Shown here: positions 6,148 through 12,759 of the stretch, piece after piece | Layout: each line of letters starts with the position of its first letter | Numbering within the stretch: the stretch's first letter is position 1 | Assembly: GCA_964544295.1 (NCBI GenBank) | Contig: CAZJBJ010000106.1 | Location: forward strand, 1-14,279 | Direction of reading: 5' to 3' | Length of the DNA stretch: 14,279 nucleotides | From: JAENVU01 sp964544295 | GTDB lineage: Bacteria > Actinomycetota > Acidimicrobiia > IMCC26256 > JAENVU01 | Translations under genes and position numbers: made by a program | The notes under the pieces: generated by a model | Databases searched by the model: none | The model's input: the letters and a program-made list of their open reading frames with translations, nothing else | What the model was told of the DNA's origin: nothing

Positions 6148-7068
6148 ATGCCGATCGAAGCCACCAAGCAGATCTGGATGAACGGGCGCCTCGTCGACTG
6201 GGACGACGCGCGCATTCACGTGCTCACCCACACGCTGCACTACGGCATGGGCGTGTTCGAGGGCATCCGCGCCTACGAGACCGAACGCGGTCCGGCGATC
6301 TTCCGGCTCACCGAGCACATCGAGCGCCTGTTCAACTCGGCGAAGATCATGATGATGGAGATCCCGTACTCCGTCGACGAGATCGTGCAGGCCTGCAAGG
6401 ACACCGTGCGCGCGTCGGGGCTGCCGAGTTGTTACGTCCGACCGATCGCCTACTACGGCTACGGGGAGATGGGGCTCAACACGTTGCCGTGCACGGTCGA
6501 CGTCGCGGTGGCGTGCTGGCCGTGGGGGGCCTACCTCGGTGACGACGCGGTCACCAAGGGCGTCCGCATGAAGATCAGTTCGTGGGCCCGGCACGACCAC
6601 AACGTGATGCCGCCGGCCTCGAAGACGACCGGGAACTACGTCAACTCGTCGCTCGCCAAGGTCGAGGCCCTCAAGGCCGGCTACGACGAGGCGATCATGT
6701 TGAGCCTCGACGGTCTCGTGAGCGAGTGCACCGGCGAGAACATCTTCGTCGCTCGCAACGGCGTGTTGATCACACCGCCGACCTCGGCCGGGGCGTTGGA
6801 GGGCATCACGCAGAACTCGGTGATGACGATCGCTCGGGACCATGGCATCGACGTGCGCATCGACCAACTCACCCGGAGCGACCTCTACATCGCGGAGGAG
6901 ATGTTCGTGTGTGGCACCGCCGCGGAGGTGAGTGCCGTGAACTCGGTCGACGACCGCACGATTCCGTGTCCCGGTCCCCGGACCGAGATCATCGCCGCCG
7001 AGTATGCACGCGCGGTGCGGGGCGAGATCGATGCGTACAAGAGCTGGTGTGAGCATGTCGACGACTGA
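6148..7068 (+). CDS. ilvE: Branched-chain amino acid aminotransferase
   Basis: The product has 306 residues and is a fold-type IV PLP enzyme. Blocks include HTLHYGMGVFEGIRAYET, FRLTEHIERL, PASKTTGNYVNSSLAK with the PLP-binding lysine at 159 (the same number as in E. coli IlvE), SECTGENIF, ALEGITQNSV, and MFVCGTAAEVSAVNSVD. It performs the last step to leucine, isoleucine and valine with glutamate as amino donor. GGAAAGGG just before the ATG serves as ribosome binding site, overlapping the end of leuB. Its 3' end overlaps cimA by 14 bases, indicating one transcript and coupled translation. Confidence 0.95.
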   Translation: MPIEATKQIWMNGRLVDWDDARIHVLTHTLHYGMGVFEGIRAYETERGPAIFRLTEHIERLFNSAKIMMMEIPYSVDEIVQACKDTVRASGLPSCYVRPIAYYGYGEMGLNTLPCTVDVAVACWPWGAYLGDDAVTKGVRMKISSWARHDHNVMPPASKTTGNYVNSSLAKVEALKAGYDEAIMLSLDGLVSECTGENIFVARNGVLITPPTSAGALEGITQNSVMTIARDHGIDVRIDQLTRSDLYIAEEMFVCGTAAEVSAVNSVDDRTIPCPGPRTEIIAAEYARAVRGEIDAYKSWCEHVDD

Positions 7069-8689
7069 CGGACCGACGCGGCCGATCCTCCCCGAGCGGG
7101 TCGAGATCTACGACACGACGTTGCGCGACGGCTCGCAACTCGAGGGCATCTCGCTCACCGTGGACGACAAGTTGCGCATCGCGGAGCAACTCGACTGGCT
7201 CGGCGTGGACTACATCGAAGCGGGCTGGCCCGGCGCCAACCCGAAGGACGACGAACTGTTCCAGCGCGCCCAGCAGGAACTCGTGCTGGAGCACAGCAAG
7301 CTCGTCGCGTTCGGCATGACCCGGCGGGTCAAGGGGAAGGTCGACTCCGACGACACGTTGCGCCATCTGGTCGAAGCCAACACCGCCACGGTCTGCATCG
7401 TCGGGAAGTGCTGGGACTACCACGTCATCGAAGCGCTCGGCACCACGCTCGACGAGGGCGTCGCCATGGTCGCCGATTCGGTCGAATATCTGAAGTCGCT
7501 CGGCCGTGAGGTGCTCTTCGACGCGGAGCACTTCTTCGACGGGTTCAAGCGCAATCCGGAGTTCAGCCTGCGTGTGCTCGAGGGTGCGGTGCAGGCCGGC
7601 GTCGACACGCTCGTCCTCTGCGACACGAACGGCGGAAGCCTCCCGCACGAGGTCGAAGCGACGGTGCGTTCGGTCGTCGACTACGTCGGCGCCGACGTGC
7701 GGGTCGGCGTACACCTCCACGACGACACCGGCTGCGGCGTCGCCAACGCACTGGCCGGGGTGCTCGGCGGCGCGACGCAGGTGCAGGGGACCATCAACGG
7801 GTACGGCGAACGCACCGGCAACTGCAACCTCACGACGATCATCCCGAACCTCACGCTCAAAATGGGCGTCGAGACCTTGCCGCTCGAGCGCATGGAACGG
7901 CTGACACCGGTCGCGCACCACATCGCCGAACTCGTCAACATGTCGTTGAATCCCCAGGCCGCGTACGTGGGCACGTCCGCGTTCGCGCACAAGGCCGGTC
8001 TGCACGTCAGCGCGATCGTCAAGCGGCCCGACGCCTACGAGCACATCCCGCCCGACACGGTGGGCAACGGCACCCGGTTCGTGATGTCCGAACTGGCGGG
8101 GAAGTCGACGATCCAGCTCAAGGCCAAGGAGCTCGGCCTCGACCTGGACGGTCCGACGGTCAACCGCGTCGTCGACACCCTCAAGCACCTCGAGCACGAG
8201 GGCTACCACTTCGAGGTGGCGGACGCGTCGCTGGAACTGCTGATGCGCCGGGCGACGGGGTGGGAGCAGCGCTGGTTCCGGGCCGAGGCGTTCCGCGTGA
8301 TCACCGACGACGCGAGCCCGATGACCACCGCCGGGGAGGCGCCCGACGGCGTGCTCACCGAGGCCACGATCAAGGTGTGGGTGGGGGAGGAGCGGCTCAT
8401 CGCCACGGAGGAGGGCAACGGCCCGGTCAACGCACTGGACCGCGCACTCCGGCAGGCGCTGGCCGGGCGATATCCCGCGCTCGACCGGCTTCACCTGACC
8501 GATTACAAGGTGCGCGTCCTCGACACGCAGAAGGGCACCGGTGCGATCACCCGGGTCCTGCTCGACAGCACCGACGGCGAGCAGTCCTGGACCACGATCG
8601 GGGTCAGCGAGAACATCATCGAGGCGAGCTGGCAGGCGCTGTCGGATTCCATCGTCTATGGCTTGCTTCGCGCCGAAGCCCGCGGGTAG
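7055..8689 (+). CDS. cimA: (R)-citramalate synthase
   Basis: The product has 544 residues and belongs to the DRE-TIM metallolyase family with a C-terminal LeuA-type regulatory domain. YDTTLRDGSQLEGISLTVDD (D20 and R24 of the catalytic motif), LGVDYIEAGWPGANPKDDE and HLHDDTGCGVANA fit the citramalate synthase subgroup better than 2-isopropylmalate synthase or homocitrate synthase. It would condense pyruvate with acetyl-CoA to citramalate, feeding 2-oxobutyrate formation for isoleucine without threonine deaminase. The ATG at 7055 is preferred over GTG at 7049 and overlaps the end of ilvE. The regulatory domain (about 410-540) would be the site for isoleucine feedback. The subfamily is called from motifs alone, so a homologous synthase cannot be fully excluded. 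Confidence 0.88.
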   Translation: MSTTDGPTRPILPERVEIYDTTLRDGSQLEGISLTVDDKLRIAEQLDWLGVDYIEAGWPGANPKDDELFQRAQQELVLEHSKLVAFGMTRRVKGKVDSDDTLRHLVEANTATVCIVGKCWDYHVIEALGTTLDEGVAMVADSVEYLKSLGREVLFDAEHFFDGFKRNPEFSLRVLEGAVQAGVDTLVLCDTNGGSLPHEVEATVRSVVDYVGADVRVGVHLHDDTGCGVANALAGVLGGATQVQGTINGYGERTGNCNLTTIIPNLTLKMGVETLPLERMERLTPVAHHIAELVNMSLNPQAAYVGTSAFAHKAGLHVSAIVKRPDAYEHIPPDTVGNGTRFVMSELAGKSTIQLKAKELGLDLDGPTVNRVVDTLKHLEHEGYHFEVADASLELLMRRATGWEQRWFRAEAFRVITDDASPMTTAGEAPDGVLTEATIKVWVGEERLIATEEGNGPVNALDRALRQALAGRYPALDRLHLTDYKVRVLDTQKGTGAITRVLLDSTDGEQSWTTIGVSENIIEASWQALSDSIVYGLLRAEARG

Positions 8690-8698
8690 TCATCCTCC

Positions 8699-9262
8699 GT
8701 GCCGACCGACCCCTACGTCCCCACCCCGCGCGACGAACGCCCTCGCCAGCAGCAGAACTTCGCGAGCGGAGTCCACATGCCGGCCGCCCGCGGCTGGCAC
8801 GCCGACCGCCCGGGCGACGCCATCGAGCGGCGCCCGACGGGTGGCCTCGTCGGTGCCCCCGGACCCAGCACGGGTTTTGCGCTCACGCTGGCCAATCGGG
8901 CTCGTGACCGGTTCCGGCTCGAACCGGGCGAACACGTCGAGGACGCCGTTGCCGTGGTGGCGGAACTGGCGATGAAGCGGGCCGCGACCTTCGGGCGGGC
9001 TCCCACCACGCTCGACATCGATTTCGCGGTCGAACTTCTCGGCTATGCCGGTCCGGCCCCCGCCGAGGTGCGGACCTGGCGGCCCGGGGTCGTGCGCGGC
9101 GCGAGCCACGAATACGTCGTCCGGCGGGCGATCGCCGACACCGTGAGCACGTCACTGCTCCGTCTCCCGCTGGCCGAGTTGCCCGAGCACCTCGCGCGGG
9201 TCCGCGACTTCATGGGTCGTGGTGAGGCGGTCGAGGTCGCGCCCGCTGATCCGTCGTCCTGA
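8699..9262 (+). CDS. Conserved-looking protein of unknown function between cimA and gltX
   Basis: The frame gives 187 residues from GTG 8699, nine bases after cimA, with no visible Shine-Dalgarno. An alternative ATG at 8777 has GGAG five bases upstream and would give 161 residues. No domain is recognised. The first 60 residues are rich in Pro, Arg and Gly and look disordered. The rest looks folded and largely helical, with an alternating charged/hydrophobic pattern: FALTLANRARDRFRLEPGEH, VEDAVAVVAELAMKRAATFG, LDIDFAVELLGY, and LPLAELPEHLARVRDFMGRG. There is no signal peptide or membrane segment. It sits within the operon and gltX begins 34 bases later. Codon use and third-position GC match its neighbours, so it is likely a real gene. 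Confidence 0.7.
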   Translation: MPTDPYVPTPRDERPRQQQNFASGVHMPAARGWHADRPGDAIERRPTGGLVGAPGPSTGFALTLANRARDRFRLEPGEHVEDAVAVVAELAMKRAATFGRAPTTLDIDFAVELLGYAGPAPAEVRTWRPGVVRGASHEYVVRRAIADTVSTSLLRLPLAELPEHLARVRDFMGRGEAVEVAPADPSS

Positions 9263-9296
9263 CCGCAGTTCCCCGGAAGAAGAAGGTGCGAGGCGC

Positions 9297-10715
9297 ATGA
9301 GTGTCCGAGTCCGATTCTCGCCCGCGCCCTCCGGCGAGTTGCACGTCGGCAGTGCGCGCACCGCCCTCTTCAACTGGCTCTACGCCCGCCACACCGGCGG
9401 CTCGTTCTTGATCCGCATCGAGGACACCGATTCCTCTCGCACCCGTGAGGAATGGGTCGACGCGATCGGCGACACGTTGCGCTGGCTCGGGCTGGATTGG
9501 GACGAGACCCCGTGGCGCCAGTCACAGCGAATCGCCGAATATCTGGCGGCGGCCGATCAACTGTTGGCGAGCGGCGACGCCTACGAGTGCTTCGAGACGC
9601 CCGAGGAACTCGAGGCGATGAACGCGGCGCGCAAAGCCGCCGGGTTGCCGCCCGGGTACGACGGGCGCGGGCGCGATCTCCGCGCCGACGAACGGGCGGC
9701 GCTGGCGGCCGAGGGCCGACCTCGCACGGTGCGGTTCCGCACCCCGGACTCCGGTCGCAGCGTGTTCACGGATGCGGTGCGCGGCGAGGTCGCGGTGGAG
9801 TGGTCGACGATCTCGGATTTCGTGATCGTGCGGTCCGATGGTTCGCCGCTGTTCTTCCTGGCCAACGCAGTCGACGATCTCGCCATGGGCATCACCCACG
9901 TGATCCGCGGTGAGGATCTGATCGACACGACGCACCGCGTGCTGGCAATCCGCCGTGCCCTCGGCGGAACCGAAGCTCCGATGTACGCGCACCTGCCGCT
10001 GATCCTGCAGGCGAACCGGGCGAAGTTGTCGAAGCGCCACGGGTCGGTCGCGGTCGAGGACTTCCGGTCGCGCGGGATTCTGGCCGAGGCGTTGTTCAAC
10101 TACCTGTCGTTGCTCGGGTGGGCGCCGGACGACGATCGGGAAGTGATGGGGGCGGCTGAGGTCGTCGACGCGTTCACGCTCGAACGGGTCACGCAGTCGG
10201 CGGCGATCTTCGACGACAAGAAGCTCGAGTGGATGAACGGCGAATGGATCCGCCGCTTGTCGCTCGCCGACCTGGTCGAGCGGGTCCGTCCGTTCGCGGT
10301 CGACCGGTACGGCGACGGCATCGACGAAGCCCTGCTCGTGGCCGGCGTCACGATTGGCCAGGAGCGGGCCAGCACGCTCGTCGCGCTGGCCGACCAGCTC
10401 GGGTTCCTCTTCGCGGGCGACGACTTCGCGGTCGACGCCGAGGTCTGGGACCAGGTCGTGTCGGTCGAGCGACCCGCCGAGGTGCTCGACGCCGTCATCG
10501 ACCACGTTGCATCCTGCGAGTGGGATGTGGACGCGATCGGCGAGATGCGTGCGGCGATCACCGGACTCGGGTTGAAACCCGGCAAGGTCATGAAGCTCCT
10601 CTACGCCGCGGTCGAAGGTCGCCCGGCCGGGTTGCCGCTCTTCGACTCGATCGCCCTGCTCGGTCGTGACGTTTCCGTGGCACGCCTGCGGGGAGCTCGC
10701 GGTCGACTCGGTTGA
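9297..10715 (+). CDS. gltX: Glutamyl-tRNA synthetase, possibly non-discriminating
   Basis: The product has 472 residues, normal for a bacterial class I GluRS. SPAPSGELHVGSARTALFNW carries the HIGH-type motif (HVGS, 16-19), followed by FLIRIEDTD. HVIRGEDLIDTTHR and the KMSKS-type motif KLSKRHG (243-249) complete the catalytic core; the C-terminal part is the anticodon-binding helical domain. It charges tRNA-Glu. In actinobacteria the enzyme normally also charges tRNA-Gln, which is then amidated by GatCAB. The ATG at 9297 is supported by AAGGTG upstream and by the N-terminal SVRVRFSP block; an earlier in-frame start at 9219 falls inside the preceding gene. tRNA-Gln and tRNA-Glu lie immediately downstream. 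Confidence 0.96.
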   Translation: MSVRVRFSPAPSGELHVGSARTALFNWLYARHTGGSFLIRIEDTDSSRTREEWVDAIGDTLRWLGLDWDETPWRQSQRIAEYLAAADQLLASGDAYECFETPEELEAMNAARKAAGLPPGYDGRGRDLRADERAALAAEGRPRTVRFRTPDSGRSVFTDAVRGEVAVEWSTISDFVIVRSDGSPLFFLANAVDDLAMGITHVIRGEDLIDTTHRVLAIRRALGGTEAPMYAHLPLILQANRAKLSKRHGSVAVEDFRSRGILAEALFNYLSLLGWAPDDDREVMGAAEVVDAFTLERVTQSAAIFDDKKLEWMNGEWIRRLSLADLVERVRPFAVDRYGDGIDEALLVAGVTIGQERASTLVALADQLGFLFAGDDFAVDAEVWDQVVSVERPAEVLDAVIDHVASCEWDVDAIGEMRAAITGLGLKPGKVMKLLYAAVEGRPAGLPLFDSIALLGRDVSVARLRGARGRLG

Positions 10716-10766
10716 CGCCACGCGGGTTTCCGGTGGCTCCGAATCGGGTTCCCGGGAGGCCTCGGC

Positions 10767-10772
10767 TATGAT
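10767..10772 (+). promoter_or_regulatory. -10 element for the tRNA-Gln/tRNA-Glu unit
   Basis: TATGAT is one base from consensus and lies 12 bases before the mature tRNA-Gln 5' end, giving a very short 5' leader for RNase P. No matching -35 is evident at 16-18 bases. Confidence 0.5.
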
Positions 10773-10784
10773 CACCGCTCCCAT

Positions 10785-10856
10785 TCGGGGGTGGTGTAAT
10801 CGGCAACACAACAGGTTCTGGTCCTGTCTTTGGGGGTTCGAGTCCTCCCCCCCGAG
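10785..10856 (+). tRNA. tRNA-Gln (anticodon CTG)
   Basis: The cloverleaf folds completely. The acceptor TCGGGGG pairs with CCCCCGA, the D stem is GTGT/ACAC, and the anticodon stem ACAGG/CCTGT holds loop TTCTGGT. The T stem is GGGGG/CCTCC with loop TTCGAGT, and the discriminator is G. The length is 72 bases. CCA is not encoded, so it must be added after transcription. Confidence 0.95.
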
Positions 10857-10861
10857 CTCTA

Positions 10862-10879
10862 CCGAGGAGTCATCCTCGG
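10862..10879 (+). other. Hairpin in the spacer between the two tRNAs
   Basis: CCGAGGA (10862-10868) and TCCTCGG (10873-10879) form a perfect 7-bp stem with loop GTCA, filling most of the 31-base spacer. There is no T-tract, so it is not a terminator; a processing signal for the dicistronic precursor is plausible. Confidence 0.5.
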
Positions 10880-10887
10880 CGCAGCCT

Positions 10888-10963
10888 GGCCCCGTCGTCT
10901 AGTGGCCTAGGACGCCGCCCTCTCAAGGCGGTAACGGCAGTTCGAATCTGCTCGGGGCTGCCA
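10888..10963 (+). tRNA. tRNA-Glu (anticodon CTC), CCA encoded
   Basis: The acceptor GGCCCCG pairs with CGGGGCT (first pair G-T). The D stem is GTCT/GGAC, the anticodon stem CCGCC/GGCGG holds loop CTCTCAA, and the T stem GGCAG/CTGCT has loop TTCGAAT. Discriminator G is at 10960. Unlike the neighbouring tRNA-Gln, CCA follows directly (10961-10963). Confidence 0.95.
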
Positions 10964-10966
10964 ACC

Positions 10967-10995
10967 AAGCCCGGGACTACGTCCCGGGCTTTGTT
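10967..10995 (+). terminator. Rho-independent terminator after the tRNA genes
   Basis: AAGCCCGGGAC (10967-10977) and GTCCCGGGCTT (10981-10991) form an 11-bp perfect stem with loop TAC, followed by the T-rich TTGTTGT. It begins 3 bases after the tRNA-Glu CCA and ends the operon and tRNA transcripts. Confidence 0.88.
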
Positions 10996-11302
10996 GTGTC
11001 CGGACTCCGCGAGTCGATCGGTGGCCGTTCCGGCGTTCTCGCGCGAAGAATTTTTCTGCGTGGCGTCGAGCCCGTTCGAACTCATCGCGCGATCGCTCGC
11101 GTGAGGTCGTCGACGTGCGACGCGCGACACGCGACGTCGCGCGTTTCTCACTACGCGTGTTCAACGAGCGCGTCTGCAGCACGTCGCGTTGACGCAGCGT
11201 GCACGTTCGCGTGACTTCGCGTGCGCGGGTATCGGGCGTGTGCTGTAGTGGCGCGTCGACGCGCGCGCCACGCGTCACGCGTCTGAACGTCGCGTGACGT
11301 GA

Positions 11303-11373
11303 AGGAAATGCTTGACGTTGCGCGCGGAATGCGTTTCCATGGGCTCTGGTATGACGAGCGGCGGAGGAAATGC
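11303..11373 (+). repeat. AGGAAATGC direct repeat with an inverted partner
   Basis: AGGAAATGC occurs at 11303-11311 and again at 11365-11373. Between them GCGTTTCC (11331-11338) can pair with GGAAATGC (11304-11311) with one wobble. This may be an operator set or an RNA stem; the spacing is not regular. Confidence 0.4.
11350..11355 (+). promoter_or_regulatory. Weak candidate promoter for the histone-like gene
   Basis: TATGAC preceded by TGG forms an imperfect extended -10. It is the best match on the plus strand upstream of 11579, where no TANNNT box is found. If used, it gives a structured leader of roughly 215 bases containing the 17-base inverted repeat. Confidence 0.2.
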
Positions 11374-11471
11374 GCGTTCGAGCGATGCTCGTCGACAAAG
11401 ATTGTGTTCGTGTGAGTCGTTGATGCACTGACGACACACACACGCCAAGATCGTGGTGGGTGTTCGCCGGA

Positions 11472-11488
11472 CGTACAACCGTTGTACG
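11472..11488. promoter_or_regulatory. Perfect inverted repeat, operator-like
   Basis: CGTACAAC and GTTGTACG are perfect 8-base arms around a single central C. The 17-base odd palindrome suits a homodimeric helix-turn-helix repressor or activator. It lies about 90 bases before the start of the histone-like gene. No T-tract follows, so it is not a terminator. Confidence 0.5.
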
Positions 11489-11578
11489 GCGAGGTCCATC
11501 GCGTAACCGAGGCGATCGAGCCGACACTGGGGTTCGGTCTCACCTCGTGACCGTAGACACCGACAGAAGGTGGTGACC

Positions 11579-11926
11579 ATGCCTCCAGCAAAGCGAAGCA
11601 CGCGTAAGGCGGCGGCCAAGAAGGCTCCGGCGAAGCGCAAGGCAGCAAAGAAGGCTCCGGCGAAGCGGAAGGCTGCAGCCAAGAAGAAGGCTCCGGCCAA
11701 GAAGGCTGCGAAGAAGAAGGCCCCCGCGAAGCGGAAGGCTGCCAAGAAGGCTCCCGCGAAGCGGAAGGCGACGAAGAAGGCAGCGAAGAAGACCGTGAAG
11801 AAGGCCGCCAAGAAGAAGGCGACCAAGAAGGCGGCGAAGAAGAAGGCTCCGGCGAAGCGCAAGGCAACCAAGAAGGCTGCCAAGAAGAAGGCCCCCGCGA
11901 AGCGGAAGGCCGCGAAGAAGCGCTAG
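11579..11926 (+). CDS. Lysine/alanine/proline-rich histone H1-like protein
   Basis: The product has 115 residues made almost wholly of Lys, Ala, Pro and Arg. Repeating units are KKAPAKRKAA and KKAAKKKAP, and there is no acidic residue and no aromatic residue. It resembles the C-terminal tails of histone H1, the chlamydial HctB class, and the tails of actinobacterial HU, but there is no HU or other globular domain. It should be disordered, highly positively charged and DNA- or RNA-binding, with a nucleoid-compacting role (inference). The ATG at 11579 has AAGGTGG as ribosome binding site; two GTG codons just upstream are less likely. The coding DNA is itself repetitive and lower in GC because of AAG codons. 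A strong terminator follows. Confidence 0.85.
   Translation: MPPAKRSTRKAAAKKAPAKRKAAKKAPAKRKAAAKKKAPAKKAAKKKAPAKRKAAKKAPAKRKATKKAAKKTVKKAAKKKATKKAAKKKAPAKRKATKKAAKKKAPAKRKAAKKR
11603..11923 (+). repeat. Imperfect tandem repeats encoding KAPAKRKA-type units
   Basis: Units such as AAGAAGGCTCCGGCGAAGCG recur with third-base variation and alternate with AAGAAG-rich spacers. The array lies inside the histone-like gene and is prone to length changes between strains by slippage or recombination. Confidence 0.7.
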
Positions 11927-11943
11927 CGACGAATCCGTCGCAC

Positions 11944-11986
11944 CGACGAAAGGGGGGAGGCCATCGGCCTCCCCCCTTCGTCGTTT
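11944..11986 (+). terminator. Long rho-independent terminator after the histone-like gene
   Basis: CGACGAAAGGGGGGAGGCC (11944-11962) pairs with GGCCTCCCCCCTTCGTCG (11966-11983) around loop ATC, with one bulged A, then TTT. A small hairpin GCGACG/CGTCGC (11926-11941) directly precedes it. The stem may also stop transcription from the converging PIG-L gene, although no T-tract follows on that strand. Confidence 0.85.
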
Positions 11987-12018
11987 CCGATGCGGCGGAT
12001 TCCCGCCGTGATCGGCCG

Positions 12019-12759
12019 CTACAGGTCGGCCAGGAGCTTGAACGTCTCGCCGAGCCGTCCCCACCGATTGGCGAGACCCCGGTCTTCGACATGGCGGGTG
12101 AACGCCTCGGTCTGCTCGGCGACGTCCGGTGCATCGGGATCGATGCCCATGGTCGAGAGCCACTGGCTCCGATGACACAACAGCGCCGCGACCTTGACCG
12201 CGATCGTGTCGTCGATGGTCTCGATGTGATCGGCCTCGTCCGCTTCGAAGAGCATCAACAACCCCGGTCGGTGATGCGCACCACCGACACCGGGGAAGAA
12301 GTGGGGGTCGCGCGCGGCGACCACGCCGTCGACCGTGCTCCAGCCCGCGTGGCGATGGTCGGGGTGCAACCGGTACCGCTTCCACGGGTCGTGGCCGATC
12401 ACGACATCGGGGCGGACGGTGCGGATCGTGCGACAGACGACGGTGCGCGCCGCGACATCACTCTCGAGTTCGCCGTCGACGAAGTCACCGAAGTGCACCG
12501 TGCCGTTCCCGATCGTGCGCGCCGCGTCCTGGGCCTCGAGGCGGCGGAGACCGATCAACGCCGCCAGATCCTGGGTGGCGTCCCAGGTCCCCTTCGATCC
12601 GTCGGTCAGCACGAGGAAGTGGATGTCGGTACCGGCGGCCGCCCACTTCGCGAGGGTTCCGCCGCAGCCGAACTCGATGTCGTCGGGGTGGGCCCCGATC
12701 GCGAGCGCGCGCGTCGGAGGCGGCAGCGGAGCCGGGAGCTCGGGGGGTGATGTGGTCAT
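12019..12759 (-). CDS. PIG-L/LmbE-family zinc deacetylase
   Basis: The product has 246 residues. AHPDD at 23-27 and HPDH at 132-135 supply the zinc ligands and catalytic Asp of the LmbE/PIG-L fold, with the following EFGCGGTLAKW typical of the family. Members remove N-acetyl groups from GlcNAc-linked substrates, such as MshB and Mca in mycothiol metabolism or BshB in bacillithiol. The sequence alone does not tell which substrate applies here. The ATG overlaps the cofC stop as ATGA (12756-12759), so the two are translationally coupled. Longer in-frame extensions run through cofC and are rejected. It ends toward the strong terminator of the histone-like gene. Confidence 0.88.
   Translation of the reverse strand: MTTSPPELPAPLPPPTRALAIGAHPDDIEFGCGGTLAKWAAAGTDIHFLVLTDGSKGTWDATQDLAALIGLRRLEAQDAARTIGNGTVHFGDFVDGELESDVAARTVVCRTIRTVRPDVVIGHDPWKRYRLHPDHRHAGWSTVDGVVAARDPHFFPGVGGAHHRPGLLMLFEADEADHIETIDDTIAVKVAALLCHRSQWLSTMGIDPDAPDVAEQTEAFTRHVEDRGLANRWGRLGETFKLLADL

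Larger units (their letters stand above)
10998..11578 (+). other. Non-coding region rich in CGCGT words and palindromes upstream of the histone-like gene
   Basis: No convincing gene is present on either strand; the long minus-strand frames are Arg/Ser-rich artefacts. From 11097 to 11297 CGCGT occurs eleven times on the plus strand. The 8-mer TCGCGTGA occurs exactly at 11097-11104, 11207-11214 and 11290-11297. Perfect palindromes CGCGACGTCGCG (11130-11141) and GCGCGTCGACGCGC (11251-11264) are present. CACGCGT is tandemly doubled at 11269-11282. Further right are the GGAAATGC repeats and a 17-base inverted repeat described separately. It may be a regulatory or nucleoprotein-binding region; its function is unknown. 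Confidence 0.6.

Noticed and set aside
5764..8494. Long minus-strand frames opposite leuB, ilvE and cimA (430 and 501 residues)
   Set aside because: Their low-complexity Arg/His/Asp/Val composition arises from GC-biased third positions of the plus-strand genes.
9219..9296. Upstream extension of the gltX frame to 9219
   Set aside because: It overlaps the preceding gene and lacks GluRS similarity; the family N-terminus SVRVRFSP starts at 9297 behind a ribosome binding site.
11603..11923. CRISPR or mobile repeat array
   Set aside because: The repeats are in frame with variable third bases and encode Lys/Ala/Pro units; there are no unique spacers of constant length.
10907..12134. Minus-strand frames across tRNA-Glu, the CGCGT block and the histone-like gene
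   Set aside because: Composition is Arg/Ser/Thr or Phe/Ala/Leu repeats mirroring tRNA and AAG-rich repeats; no ribosome binding site and no domain.
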